Origin: Desulfuromonadales bacterium
GTDB lineage: Bacteria; Desulfobacterota; Desulfuromonadia; Geobacterales; Pseudopelobacteraceae
NCBI GenBank assembly: GCA_013349325.1
Contig: DUZX01000007.1
Location: 1-64,000, forward strand
DNA: 64,000 bases
Direction of reading: 5' to 3'
Part shown: piece by piece, positions 43,793 through 53,659 of the stretch
Layout: every line of letters starts with the position of its first letter
How positions within the stretch are numbered: position 1 is the first letter of the stretch
Notes under the pieces: generated by a model
What the model saw: the letters and a program-made list of their open reading frames with translations, nothing else
Told to the model about the DNA's origin: nothing
The model's database searches: none
Program-made: the position numbers and the translations under genes

Positions 43793-44284
43793 ATGATTCG
43801 TTTATTTTCCACTATGATACCGTTTTTAATGGCCGCTCTGCTGCTGTTTCAGACGGCTTCGCCAGCACTGGCGGAGCACGGTAGAGAGACTGCCGAACCC
43901 GAAATCACGGAAGATTCCCGTCCGGTTTCCGTCCAACTGGAAGAGCTGCTTTTAAAGAGCAGCCCCTTTGAAGCTGTCGAGGGTTTTGCCTCGTATTACG
44001 CAAGTCGCTTCAATGGGTGCCGGACAACATCCGGCCATCGTTACAATCCCGAAAAAATGACCGCTGCTCACGAGAGCCTTCCGCTCGGCACCATCGTGCG
44101 GGTCGTTAATCCGGCTACCCAGCAGGAGGTTCATGTCACGATTACCGACCGCTGCGCCTCAAAATCGTTCCATTTTATCGATCTCTCACGCGCCGCAGCC
44201 AAAAAAATCGGTCTGTGGGGCAAAGGCAGGATCAAAGTCGTCATCATTCCGCTGTTAGAAGAAAAACTGGAAAAACCGGTTTAG
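43793..44284 (+). CDS. rlpA: RlpA-family septal lytic transglycosylase-like protein
   Basis: 163 residues with a signal peptide (MIRLFSTMIPFLMAALLLFQTASPALA) and a double-psi beta-barrel: GFASYYASRFNGCRTTSGHRYNPEKMTAAHESLPLGTIVRV, then TITDRC and IDLSRAAAKKIGLWGKGRIKV. The His and Asp of the catalytic pocket are in TAAHE and TITDRC. No SPOR domain follows, so it may not be directed to the septum. Followed by a strong terminator. Confidence 0.9.
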   Translation: MIRLFSTMIPFLMAALLLFQTASPALAEHGRETAEPEITEDSRPVSVQLEELLLKSSPFEAVEGFASYYASRFNGCRTTSGHRYNPEKMTAAHESLPLGTIVRVVNPATQQEVHVTITDRCASKSFHFIDLSRAAAKKIGLWGKGRIKVVIIPLLEEKLEKPV

Positions 44285-44306
44285 TTCCGACATCTCGAAT
44301 TCACTC

Positions 44307-44353
44307 AAAAAAGCCGCAAACCTCGTTACTCTGACAGGTTAAGCGGCTTTTTT
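44307..44353. terminator. Terminator after rlpA
   Basis: Arms AAAAAAGCCGC and GCGGCTTTTTT pair around a 25-nt loop that contains a second AACCT/AGGTT pairing. A- and T-runs on both sides make it bidirectional. Confidence 0.9.
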
Positions 44354-44479
44354 CCTTTCTTATGTCCGACTCTCTCAATGTACGCGGTACATTCCAGAAA
44401 GGTATTGCAACAGCTCTGCTAGTATGCTAATTTTCTCGAGTTTTAAAGCATGAGTACAGATAATAAAAAGGAGCTTTAC

Positions 44480-45433
44480 GTGAAAACCATCACCATCTCA
44501 AAATTGTTTACGACTACCGTTTGCCTTGTCGCACTTGTCGGCTGTCAGGGAAGCAGCACTCCTGGCGGTGCAAAAACTGAAAAGAAAACAGGAGCGGTTC
44601 TGGCCGAAGTCAATGACGGCAGCATCACCACCGGCGATTTTGAACGCGAACTGAAAAATCTGCCGGAATATCTGAAAGCCATGGCCGATACCCCTCAGGG
44701 ACGTAAAGAGATGCTCGATACCATGGTCATCCGCGAGCTGATTCTACAGCAGGCTTCTAAAGACGGTCTCGACAAGGGTCCGGAAATCGAAGACAAGCTG
44801 CAAGACCTGAAAAAACGGCTGATCATCGAGTCATTCCTCAAGAAGAAGGTCGAGAGTGAATCGAAGGTTTCTGACGAAGATCTGAAAAAGTTCTACGAGC
44901 AGAACAAAGAAAAATTCAAGAGCGGTGAGCAGATCAAAGCCAGTCACATCCTCGTTAAAACTGACAAAGAGGCCAAAGAGATTCTGGCCAGGATCAAGGG
45001 TGGCGGAAACTTCGAAGAGCTGGCCAAGAAAAGCTCGGCTGACTCTTCAGCAGCAAAAGGCGGAGATTTGGGCTGGTTCGGCAAGGGCAGCATGGTGCCA
45101 GCTTTTGAAAAGGCAGCTCTGGCTCTCAAAGAGGGACAGGTTTCCGATGTTGTCAAGTCGGACTTCGGCTTTCACATTATCAAGCTGACCGGTAAACGTG
45201 CTGCCGGCGTCCGTCCGTTGGAAGAGGTCAAGGACCAGATCAAGGGCGCAATTATGCCGACCAAACAGCAGGAAGTTTTCCAGAAGATCAAGGAAGAACT
45301 CAAAAAGACCGCCAAGATCACCGTTAAGGAAGATGTGCTGAATGGCCTGGACAGCAAAAAAGATGGTGGCAAGCCCGAAGAAAAGAAACCGGCTGAAGCA
45401 GCCGCGCCGACTGTAGCTCCTGAAAAGAAATAA
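44480..45433 (+). CDS. Parvulin-type peptidyl-prolyl isomerase lipoprotein
   Basis: 317 residues. GTG 44480 is chosen: AAGGAG lies at 44468-44473 and it opens a lipoprotein signal (MKTITISKLFTTTVCLVALVGC); the ATG at 44450 has no site. Order: lipobox Cys, SurA-N-like helices (GSITTGDFERELKNLPEYLKAM), then a PpiC/rotamase domain (IKASHILVKTDKEAKEILARIKGGGNFEELAKKSS; GGDLGWFGKGSMVPAFEKAALALKEGQVSDVVKSDFGFHIIKL). A Lys/Glu/Ala/Pro-rich tail ends it. Probably a periplasmic outer-membrane-protein chaperone, sister of the surA-like gene downstream. Confidence 0.92.
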   Translation: MKTITISKLFTTTVCLVALVGCQGSSTPGGAKTEKKTGAVLAEVNDGSITTGDFERELKNLPEYLKAMADTPQGRKEMLDTMVIRELILQQASKDGLDKGPEIEDKLQDLKKRLIIESFLKKKVESESKVSDEDLKKFYEQNKEKFKSGEQIKASHILVKTDKEAKEILARIKGGGNFEELAKKSSADSSAAKGGDLGWFGKGSMVPAFEKAALALKEGQVSDVVKSDFGFHIIKLTGKRAAGVRPLEEVKDQIKGAIMPTKQQEVFQKIKEELKKTAKITVKEDVLNGLDSKKDGGKPEEKKPAEAAAPTVAPEKK

Positions 45434-45473
45434 CAGCGGGAAGATGCGCTGTTAATTGATTCTATGAGTATCC

Positions 45474-45509
45474 GTGAGGGTGGGCGTTCCGTTCACCCTC
45501 ACTCTTTTT
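45474..45509 (+). terminator. Terminator between isomerase genes
   Basis: GTGAGGGTG (45474-45482) and CACCCTCAC (45494-45502) form a 9-bp stem, 11-nt loop, then TCTTTTT. It may partly uncouple the two isomerase genes. Confidence 0.88.
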
Positions 45510-45528
45510 ATGACAGGTCAGGTGCCCT

Positions 45529-46512
45529 ATGAATATCAGATTTCTCTCCGGTTTATCGTTAACAGTACTTCTTCTGGCACCGCTCAGCGCTTCTGCAGCT
45601 GTTGTAAATGCCATCGCTGCAGTCGTCAATGACGATATTGTCTCGCTCTACGAGGTAAACCGTGAAGCGCAGCCGGTCATCCGCGAAGCTGAAAAAAAGG
45701 GTGCCATGAATGAAGCTGCACGCAGCACCATCCGCTCGGCTGTCCTTGAACGCTTGATTGAGAAGCGGCTGGTTGAACAGAAAATTCGCGAGCTGAACAT
45801 TAAAGTGACGGAAGAGGAGGTGCGGCAGGCGATTGAAGACGTCAAACGCCAGAACAATATGCCTTCCCAGGAAGCTCTGGTTGCGGCTCTTGCAAGTCAG
45901 GGGCTTTCGTTTGACCAGTATCGCAGCCAGTTACAGGAACAGATTGAAAAGCTCAAGCTGATCAGCATGGAGGTCCGCTCCAAGATCCATGTCGGCGAAA
46001 GCGAAGCAAAGGAATATTACCAGGCGAATCTGGCCAAATACACCGGCGATGAAAGTTATCGTGCCCGCCACATCTTTTTTAAGACGAACGAGAAATCAAC
46101 TCCTGAAGCTATCAAACAAACCATGACAACCGCGTTGGCGGTATTGGCTGATGCCAGGGATGGTAAAGACTTTGCTGAACTGGCCAAAAAGTTTTCGGAA
46201 GATCCGGCAGCGCGTAAAGATGGCGGTGATTTGGGAAGTTTTAAAAAAGGAGATATGCAGCCGGAACTGGAGGCCGCAATAGTAGCCATGAAGCCTGGTG
46301 ACGTCAGTGAACTGGTCTATACGGCAGCCGGTTTTCACATCATCAAGCTGGAAGAGCGCCTCAGTGGCGCCCTGAAGTCGTTTGAAAGTGTCAAGACTGA
46401 GATCGATGAGGCGCTCTACCGTAAAAAATCAGAAGAACGTTTCAGCCAGTGGGCCAAAGAGCTGCGCGAAAAAGCAAGTATAGAAGTCAAGGATTTGAAA
46501 GGGATGCTGTAG
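45529..46512 (+). CDS. SurA-like periplasmic peptidyl-prolyl isomerase
   Basis: 327 residues with a signal peptide (MNIRFLSGLSLTVLLLAPLSASA). SurA N-terminal domain (AAVVNDDIVSLYEVNREAQPVI; RLVEQKIRELNIKVTEEEVRQAIEDVK) over ~25-170 is followed by one rotamase domain (RARHIFFKTNEK; GGDLGSFKKGDMQPELEAAIVAMKPGDVSELVYTAAGFHIIKL). SurA of E. coli has two; this shorter form is common in Desulfobacterota. Expected to help fold outer membrane proteins. Lies 95 bp after the isomerase lipoprotein. Confidence 0.9.
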   Translation: MNIRFLSGLSLTVLLLAPLSASAAVVNAIAAVVNDDIVSLYEVNREAQPVIREAEKKGAMNEAARSTIRSAVLERLIEKRLVEQKIRELNIKVTEEEVRQAIEDVKRQNNMPSQEALVAALASQGLSFDQYRSQLQEQIEKLKLISMEVRSKIHVGESEAKEYYQANLAKYTGDESYRARHIFFKTNEKSTPEAIKQTMTTALAVLADARDGKDFAELAKKFSEDPAARKDGGDLGSFKKGDMQPELEAAIVAMKPGDVSELVYTAAGFHIIKLEERLSGALKSFESVKTEIDEALYRKKSEERFSQWAKELREKASIEVKDLKGML

Positions 46513-46515
46513 CCC

Positions 46516-46635
46516 TTCGACTCCACTCAGGGTGCACAATTACTGTAGTCGGTGAGTGGAATGATGGAACCACGATCGGGTGATACGTGGATTCGGTTGG
46601 TGAGCAAGCACGTCCGGTTGGTGAGCGGAGTCGAA
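46516..46635. repeat. REP-like inverted and direct repeats
   Basis: TTCGACTCCACTCA (46516-46529) and TGAGCGGAGTCGAA (46622-46635) pair at 13 of 14 positions across a 92-nt interior. Inside are two direct copies of CGGTTGGTGAGC (46594-46605, 46615-46626). No gene is present here; it looks like a dispersed REP-type element at the 3' ends of two convergent genes. Confidence 0.55.
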
Positions 46636-46638
46636 CCA

Positions 46639-47379
46639 CTAATCCCGGCGCTGAAGATGCGCCAGAAACTCTTCACAGCTCAGCTGTTTTTTGCGGACCA
46701 GATGAGCTAGTTCGCGGCTCATGGCTTGTTTTTCCCCCTCTTTCATATCGCTTTTCAGCAGGACAAAGAGCGGCATATTGCTGCTGTAGGGATACAGACG
46801 GAATTTTTCCTGCAGTTCAAAGGCGGACATATCGGGCAGCATCTGGCTGCTGAAGGCGATGTAGTGGGGATGGATTGAAGCCAGCGCCAGAGCTTCCTTG
46901 CCGGTGTACCCCTTGACAACCTCAAAACCGAGCCCTTCGACAGCTTTGGAGAGATTTTCCTCACCTGAACGTGACGCAACCAGTGCCTGTAGATCCCAGG
47001 TTTCGGCCTCTTCGGTCAGTCCATAAATGGCCAGACGCTCTTGCAGGTACTGTTCATCTATCGGCAGCATAAAAAAACCAGCCACCGGAAACAGCCCCCC
47101 CACTTTCCCTTTTTCGCTTAAAAAAACCGCCAGAACCGGGATGTTGCGTGTTGAGGGTGAACTCTTGATACGCATCAGCAGTCCCCAGCCATCATCAGAA
47201 AACGGAGACACGTCCAGCACGATTCCCAGCGGCCGACCAACGGCCAGATTGTCATAGTGCCCCAAACGGCAGTCATATCCGCCCGCCTGAAGGTATGACA
47301 ACAGCGTCTCTTCACGACCGTTTCCCGGTTGTACTCCTAAAATCCAGAGGGCTCTGCGTGGTTCATTGTTGAGTGCCAT
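46639..47379 (-). CDS. Protein with two pseudo-receiver domains
   Basis: 246 residues that look like two degenerate CheY-like domains. Domain 1 (about 10-115) keeps an Asp in IVLDVSPFSDDGW but lacks the beta1 acidic pair (ILGVQPG) and the usual Lys-Pro. Domain 2 (about 130-240) reads YIAFSSQMLPD, with Ser at the phospho-acceptor position. Neither is likely to be phosphorylated, so it may be a scaffold or a sequestering partner. No output domain. Leftward, 81 bp from hldE; function unknown. Confidence 0.65.
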   Translation of the reverse strand: MALNNEPRRALWILGVQPGNGREETLLSYLQAGGYDCRLGHYDNLAVGRPLGIVLDVSPFSDDGWGLLMRIKSSPSTRNIPVLAVFLSEKGKVGGLFPVAGFFMLPIDEQYLQERLAIYGLTEEAETWDLQALVASRSGEENLSKAVEGLGFEVVKGYTGKEALALASIHPHYIAFSSQMLPDMSAFELQEKFRLYPYSSNMPLFVLLKSDMKEGEKQAMSRELAHLVRKKQLSCEEFLAHLQRRD

Positions 47380-47460
47380 AGCAACTCCCGTATGAATGCA
47401 TAATTCATGGATGCACCCTCATAGCAGAAATCAGCTACAAAAGCCAGAATTAGAAATAAT

Positions 47461-48933
47461 CTACTCTGCCGAATACAGTTCCAGGATCCGCTCGATGAGA
47501 TTGGTGGTCGATTTGCCGTCCACAAACGAGACCAACTCGACCCTGCCACCATCACCCTCGACGATTTCCCTGCCAACGACACTCTCAAGCGCATAATCGC
47601 CACCTTTGGCCAGGATGTCAGGACGCAGGGCCGTGATCAGATTCAGCGGGGTATCCTCATCAAAGATCACAACGTAGTCGATACAGTCCAGCGCTGCCAG
47701 AATATGGGCACGTTCCTCCTGGCAGATCAGCGGACGTTTGGGACCTTTCAGGCGTCGCACCGATTCGTCACTGTTAAGACCCAAAATGAGAAGATCACCC
47801 AGCACGCGGGCCTTTTGCAGATACTTCACATGTCCGGCATGCAGCAGGTCGAAACAGCCGTTGGTGAAGACGATCCGCTTACCGGCTCCCTTTTCAGCTG
47901 CAATCAGCGGCGCCAGGACATCCAGACACTTTATTTTGGAATCGCTGTCGCGGTGGCTCAAGGCAACCGCGTCGATAATTTCCTGAGGCGTGACGATCGA
48001 GGTCCCCAGTTTCCCAACCGCAATTCCGGCGGCTACATTTGCCAGCCCGGCCGCTTCGGCCATGGTACAGCCTGACGCCATACCGACCGCCAGAGTAGCC
48101 AGCACGGTATCACCGGCACCGGAAACATCGAAAACCTCGCGGGCAACCGTCGGAATATGTACCGCTTCCGCTCCTGCCGTAAAGAGCGACATCCCCTCCT
48201 CGCTGCGTGTGATCAGGAGGTGCCGCAAGCCGACCGCTGCCATGATGGTGTCTGCGGCCTGGGAGAGCGAAGCCGCATCGCGGATCGTGACATCCGAGGC
48301 CGCTTCTGCCTCTTTGCGATTGGGGGTCAGCAGTGTTGCACCCCGGTAGCGGCTGTAATCGGATCCCTTCGGGTCGACCAGTACCGGGATAGATGTGGCC
48401 GCTGCAGCAGAGACCGCTGTGGCGATGACGGTCGGCGTCAGCACCCCTTTGTTGTAATCGGAGAGCACCACAACATTGAATTCATTGATGTGAGCAGCGA
48501 TCCAGCTGCACACCTGCTCTTCATAGAATGACGGCACCGCTTCCCGTGATTCACGGTCGATGCGTACAATCTGCTGGTGGGCGGCTACGACGCGTGTCTT
48601 GCGGCTGGTACGACGGGCCGGGTCGAGAAATATCGCCTTGATATCGATATCGTGACGGCTGAACTCCTTGAGCAGCGCCCAGCCGTTTTCATCATCCCCG
48701 ACAACCGAGCAGACCGAAACCTGTGCGCCCAGCGCAGCCAGATTATTGACAACATTGCCGGCTCCCCCCAGACGTAACTCTTCACGCAGTACATCAACGA
48801 CCTGCACCGGCGCCTCGGGAGAAATCCGTTCGGCCTTGCCCCACAGATATTCATCGAGCATCAGATCGCCGACAACCAGGCAGCGGATTTCGGGGGTATG
48901 TGAAAAAATGGATTCTACGCGCTTTCGATCCAT
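47461..48933 (-). CDS. hldE: Bifunctional heptose-7-phosphate kinase / heptose-1-phosphate adenylyltransferase
   Basis: Makes ADP-D-glycero-beta-D-manno-heptose for LPS inner core. 490 residues. The N-terminal ~330 are a PfkB-type kinase (LVVGDLMLDEYLWGKAERISPEAPVQ; GAGNVVNNLAALGA; FDVSGAGDTVLATLAVG with catalytic Asp). The C-terminal ~155 are a nucleotidyltransferase (TNGCFDLLHAGHVKYLQ). Length fits the fused family. In an operon with gmhA upstream. Confidence 0.96.
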   Translation of the reverse strand: MDRKRVESIFSHTPEIRCLVVGDLMLDEYLWGKAERISPEAPVQVVDVLREELRLGGAGNVVNNLAALGAQVSVCSVVGDDENGWALLKEFSRHDIDIKAIFLDPARRTSRKTRVVAAHQQIVRIDRESREAVPSFYEEQVCSWIAAHINEFNVVVLSDYNKGVLTPTVIATAVSAAAATSIPVLVDPKGSDYSRYRGATLLTPNRKEAEAASDVTIRDAASLSQAADTIMAAVGLRHLLITRSEEGMSLFTAGAEAVHIPTVAREVFDVSGAGDTVLATLAVGMASGCTMAEAAGLANVAAGIAVGKLGTSIVTPQEIIDAVALSHRDSDSKIKCLDVLAPLIAAEKGAGKRIVFTNGCFDLLHAGHVKYLQKARVLGDLLILGLNSDESVRRLKGPKRPLICQEERAHILAALDCIDYVVIFDEDTPLNLITALRPDILAKGGDYALESVVGREIVEGDGGRVELVSFVDGKSTTNLIERILELYSAE

Positions 48934-48961
48934 GGTTTCTCCTCCTCAGAATTAGATGAAA

Positions 48962-49531
48962 TCAGCCGAACAGTGACTTTTCAAGCAAATCGCAGACGAT
49001 ATGAATGATGGTGATGTGGCCTTCTTGAACACGGGGGGTATCGTAACAGGGAACGATCAGCGCCAGGTCGCAGACTCTCTTGATCGTGCCGCCATCCTTA
49101 CCGAGCAGAGCTACCGTATGGCATCCCTTTTCTCGCGCCAGTTCCAGGGCCGACTGTACATTGGGTGAATTACCGCTGGTCGAGATTCCGATCACCAGAT
49201 CGCCAGAAGCCGCCAGCGCCTCTACTTGACGGCGAAAGACCTTCTCGAAACCATAGTCGTTACCGATGGCGGTCAGAATGGATGTGTCGGTCGAAAGAGC
49301 CACCGCCGGAAGGCCCGGACGCTCCATTTTGAATCGTCCGACTATTTCAGCCACAAAGTGCTGGGCATCAGCAGCAGAGCCACCATTACCCATCACCAGC
49401 AGCTTGCCCCCCTTTTTGAAGGTGCCGATCATCAGACTGACCAATTCGGCTATCTGCGGCGTCATCTCCCGCTCAATGGCACTGATCATCTCGCGATGAC
49501 TCTGCAGCTGTTGTGTGATTTCAGCGATCAT
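48962..49531 (-). CDS. gmhA: Sedoheptulose-7-phosphate isomerase
   Basis: First step of heptose synthesis: sedoheptulose-7-P to D-glycero-D-manno-heptose-7-P. 189 residues, SIS domain with LLVMGNGGSAADAQHF, VALSTDTS, VIGISTSGNSPNV and QEGHITIIHIVCDLLE (metal His). Overlaps the GT2 gene by 4 nt (ATGA) and is followed by hldE after 28 bp. Confidence 0.95.
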   Translation of the reverse strand: MIAEITQQLQSHREMISAIEREMTPQIAELVSLMIGTFKKGGKLLVMGNGGSAADAQHFVAEIVGRFKMERPGLPAVALSTDTSILTAIGNDYGFEKVFRRQVEALAASGDLVIGISTSGNSPNVQSALELAREKGCHTVALLGKDGGTIKRVCDLALIVPCYDTPRVQEGHITIIHIVCDLLEKSLFG

Positions 49532-50592
49532 GGTTTCTCCTCCGTAGCGGGTCTCGGTATGACAAGACCGTCTGATAAAATCGTTGATAGTTCCGTCAGC
49601 GGTTGAGCGCTTTCATGCCCCGGAAAAGAAGCCCCCTGCCCTCCGCGCAGCATAACCAGACCGGGTGAGCCGGATTGGAGCGTCGCCATTCGTTGCGACA
49701 GTGAGCGCAGCGAAAAAATCGGCGACAGGCGACAGATTTCTATGCCGGTATGCAGCGCGTGCCACCCCCTGCGACAGAAATCTGCGTACTGGCGACGGTG
49801 CAGAAGCAGCGCGAAGCGATTCCCCAAACGGGCAGCCTCCAGAATGGCATCAACTGAATCGCTCAACGAATCGGCGCGCGCCTCTTTACCAAAATACACC
49901 GCAAAATGGTACGTCTGTCCCCAGCGTTCTCGGTACACCGATTGACTTTTCAGATTCATTTTCCGCTGCCGTTCTGTTGATCCGAAGCTCTGCTCGGTGC
50001 CGCACACAAGCACCGGCCGCGAGAGCAGACATGTCCGATACCCAAAACCGGCAACCCGACGGACATAATCGCGCAGACACCATTCGCCGCCATCCAGTCC
50101 CTCGTCAAAAAAACCGGCCACCATACGCATCTCGCCGCGCAGCAGCAGGGCAGCAGATGAAACGGTGCAGCTTTCCATCAGTGAGCAGCCGCAGACAAGC
50201 GTTGGGAGAACGGGCGCTGAAACGCCGCTAAAATGAGGAGAGATGATACCGGTACCGGTGGTCATGGCAGCATTCAAAAGCGCTGGCAGCCAACCGGATG
50301 TTACGATGACGTGGGGCCGGACAATCACGGCAATGTCGCTATCGGAACGGGCCAACCCCCTGTTGATGGCAGGGATCAGCCCGATGTTACGCTCTGTTGT
50401 GATAAACAGGCCGCGTTCGCCGAGCGGTTCGGAAAATTCTTCCAGCATCAGCTCCGTTTCGCGGTTGCTGCCGTTATCAACAATGATCAGGCGAGCTTCT
50501 GGTGAATGTTCGAGAATGGCAGCCAGACAGGCACGCGTCTCAAACGGGCTGTTCCAGACCGGAACAATTATGTCAACCGTAGGGGAACTCAC
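49528..50592 (-). CDS. Family 2 glycosyltransferase
   Basis: 354 residues. GT-A motifs at the N-terminus: DIIVPVWNSPFETRACL, LIIVDNGS, and ERNIGLIPAINRGLARSDSDIAVIVRPHV, where the usual DxD reads SDIAV. The C-terminal ~130 residues are basic and of unclear function. Probably adds a sugar to LPS core or another envelope glycan, given the gmhA-hldE neighbours. Starts 16 bp after the mreB stop. Confidence 0.85.
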   Translation of the reverse strand: MSSPTVDIIVPVWNSPFETRACLAAILEHSPEARLIIVDNGSNRETELMLEEFSEPLGERGLFITTERNIGLIPAINRGLARSDSDIAVIVRPHVIVTSGWLPALLNAAMTTGTGIISPHFSGVSAPVLPTLVCGCSLMESCTVSSAALLLRGEMRMVAGFFDEGLDGGEWCLRDYVRRVAGFGYRTCLLSRPVLVCGTEQSFGSTERQRKMNLKSQSVYRERWGQTYHFAVYFGKEARADSLSDSVDAILEAARLGNRFALLLHRRQYADFCRRGWHALHTGIEICRLSPIFSLRSLSQRMATLQSGSPGLVMLRGGQGASFPGHESAQPLTELSTILSDGLVIPRPATEEKP

Positions 50593-50607
50593 CGGAAGTA
50601 CGGCAAG

Positions 50608-51666
<1,059 letters not shown>

Positions 51667-51826
51667 TCAACAAACATTGAGCAGGGTAAAATAGCTGAAA
51701 ATAATAGCAGAGGAGTGCTTATGAATGCAAGATATGAATGTATGCGCCGATTCCGCATCCCATATTGACGACTCTGCAGCATTAACGTACAGTCCTGCCA
51801 GAACTTACAGGAGCCGCACTCTTCCC

Positions 51827-52594
51827 ATGCATCCCGAGAAACTACAGGCATTCGTACTTTCGGCTTCAAACTATGGAGAGAACGACCGGATTGTATCGCT
51901 GTTCACACTTGAACATGGCCGTATTTCAGGGTTTGCCCGCGCTGCCCGCAGCAGTCGCAAACGCTTTGGACCTGCTCTTGAGCCGTTTGCCCGCATCAAC
52001 CTGCAGCTGCTGCGCAAAGAAGGATTCTCTTCGTTGCGACAGGCAGACATTATCACGCTGCACCCGGCTATTCGTGGCAGCCTTTCTGCCATTGCCCACG
52101 CCTTGTATGCCTGTGAACTGATTGAATCTCTGACTCCGGAGGCACATCCGCTGCCGCGACTGTATCGATTATTGGCAAGCTATCTTGAACGCCTGGAGGT
52201 TGTGCCTGGCAATCAGGATGACCGGCGACTGTTTGAGATTAACCTGTTGAATATTCTCGGATACCGCCCTTCGCTGGAGCACTGCAGTCGGTGTGGATCA
52301 GTATACGGCGATCGTGGCGCGCGGCTGCAGTCGGATGGCGACCTGGCCTGTCACTCCTGTGCCAAAAACGGACGAACAGTGACGACAACAGCGCTGCACG
52401 GTTTACGTGCCTGCCTGGGCACCGGTCGCTTCGGCCTGGTTACTTTTACCGATGATGAACATGTACAGATTGCCGGCCTGCTGGATGAAACTCTCACACT
52501 GCATGCCGGTCGCAAGCTGAAGAGCCTGGACTTTTTAAGACAGAGCGGCTCGTTACACCGGGCTGCTGTCCCCTTGACATTCAGGCATTCGTGA
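51827..52594 (+). CDS. recO: DNA repair protein RecO
   Basis: RecF-pathway mediator that anneals ssDNA and loads RecA on SSB-coated DNA. 255 residues from ATG 51827 (AGGAG ~13 nt upstream); the ORF upstream to 51725 has no RecO homology. N-terminal OB fold (QAFVLSASNYGENDRIVSLFTLEHG), YACELIESLTPEAHPLPRLYRLL, then a zinc ribbon (CSRCG ... CHSC). Lies alone, facing mreB divergently. Confidence 0.93.
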   Translation: MHPEKLQAFVLSASNYGENDRIVSLFTLEHGRISGFARAARSSRKRFGPALEPFARINLQLLRKEGFSSLRQADIITLHPAIRGSLSAIAHALYACELIESLTPEAHPLPRLYRLLASYLERLEVVPGNQDDRRLFEINLLNILGYRPSLEHCSRCGSVYGDRGARLQSDGDLACHSCAKNGRTVTTTALHGLRACLGTGRFGLVTFTDDEHVQIAGLLDETLTLHAGRKLKSLDFLRQSGSLHRAAVPLTFRHS

Positions 52595-52647
52595 TTATCT
52601 TTTCACCAGAGAGTACTTCTCATATTAAATGACAGGAGGATACAGCC

Positions 52648-53094
52648 ATGGCGCTTGTAAAATATAACCCGCTCAGGGATTTGCGAACAATGCAGGACCA
52701 GATGAACCGGCTCCTCAATCTTTCCTGGAATCATGATCTCCCGAGCGAAGATATCAAAGAGGGGCTTTGGCAGCCGGCAGTCGATATCTACGAAACGTCA
52801 GATTCTATCGTTATCAAAGCTGAGTTGCCGGATGTTGACCAGAAAGATATTGAGGTTCGTATCGAGGATAATACCCTGATTCTCAAAGGGGAGCGCAAGC
52901 ATGAGGGCGAGGTCAAGAAGGAGAACTACCACCGAATTGAACGCTACTTCGGAAGTTTCCAACGGAGTTTTAGCCTGCCGACAACGGTTGATCAGGAGCA
53001 GGTAGCCGCCAGTTGTGACAAAGGCGTCTTGACGATAACACTACCCAAAAAAGAAGAAACCAAACCGAAACAGATCAATATCCACGTTAAATAG
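52648..53094 (+). CDS. Small heat shock protein (Hsp20)
   Basis: 148-residue holdase chaperone. Alpha-crystallin domain about 40-140: WQPAVDIYETSDSIVIKAELPDV, then IEVRIEDNTLILKGERK, YHRIERYFGSFQRSFSLPTTVD and CDKGVLTITLPKKE. RBS GGAGG precedes the ATG. A TTGACA at 52574-52579, inside the recO tail, may be its -35; the matching -10 is poor. Confidence 0.94.
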   Translation: MALVKYNPLRDLRTMQDQMNRLLNLSWNHDLPSEDIKEGLWQPAVDIYETSDSIVIKAELPDVDQKDIEVRIEDNTLILKGERKHEGEVKKENYHRIERYFGSFQRSFSLPTTVDQEQVAASCDKGVLTITLPKKEETKPKQINIHVK

Positions 53095-53113
53095 TTCGTC
53101 AATAGTTTTCAAT

Positions 53114-53151
53114 ACAAAAGCGGGGGCCGGTATGTCGGCTCCCGCTTTTGT
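53114..53151. terminator. Bidirectional hsp20/tatA terminator
   Basis: ACAAAAGCGGG-g-GCCG pairs with CGGC-t-CCCGCTTTTGT. It lies between convergent hsp20 and tatA and can serve both. Confidence 0.9.
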
Positions 53152-53178
53152 ATGTTTTTACTCTTGTTCAGACTCTTA

Positions 53179-53466
53179 TCATGCGTGCGGAACAGATTTA
53201 TTTTCTGTAGGAGGCGTATTCGGGGCATGCGCGGCAGCGACCGGCTCGGCAGCCGCAGTGTGCATCTGCGTAGCTTCAGCCTTCTTCGGTTCCTCGACTC
53301 TGCTGGCTTCTTCCTGGATAGAGCGCTGGAAGCCATCGGAAGCTTTTTTAAACTCTGCCAGCCCTTTACCGAGTGACTTGGCTAATTCCGGTAGTTTTTG
53401 TGGACCAATGACAACCAGAGCTATCACAAGAATTATAATCATTTCCGGCATACCGATTCCAAACAT
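53179..53466 (-). CDS. Twin-arginine translocase TatA/TatB-family subunit
   Basis: 95 residues. Single membrane helix preceded by the family start (MFGIGMPEMIIILVIALVVIG), then PQKLPELAKSLGKGLAEFKKA amphipathic helix, and an acidic/Ala-Pro-rich tail (EEPKKAEATQMHTAAAEPVAAAH). Oligomers form the protein-conducting part for folded Tat substrates. TatA versus TatB cannot be decided from sequence alone; FGIGMPE with the GPQKLPELAKSLGK helix suits TatA/E. tatC is not in the window. Confidence 0.88.
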   Translation of the reverse strand: MFGIGMPEMIIILVIALVVIGPQKLPELAKSLGKGLAEFKKASDGFQRSIQEEASRVEEPKKAEATQMHTAAAEPVAAAHAPNTPPTENKSVPHA

Positions 53467-53659
53467 GGTGGCTCCTCTCTCTATAACAGAGTTACTCTTG
53501 GGTTTTTATTTAAAACGGAAACTGATGTATTAGCAATATAAATTTTCGGTTCCACGTACTTTACCCTTGCCATTTGCAAACCCTGTGCTATTATGCCCAA
53601 AATTTAGGCATCGCAAGGCCATCCTCCTCCCCCTAACGGCATGTCCGTTCGTGTGTATC

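Noticed and set aside
52574-52601. Heat-shock promoter for hsp20
   Set aside because: TTGACA is present in the recO tail but neither a good TATAAT-like nor an RpoH-type -10 lies at proper spacing.
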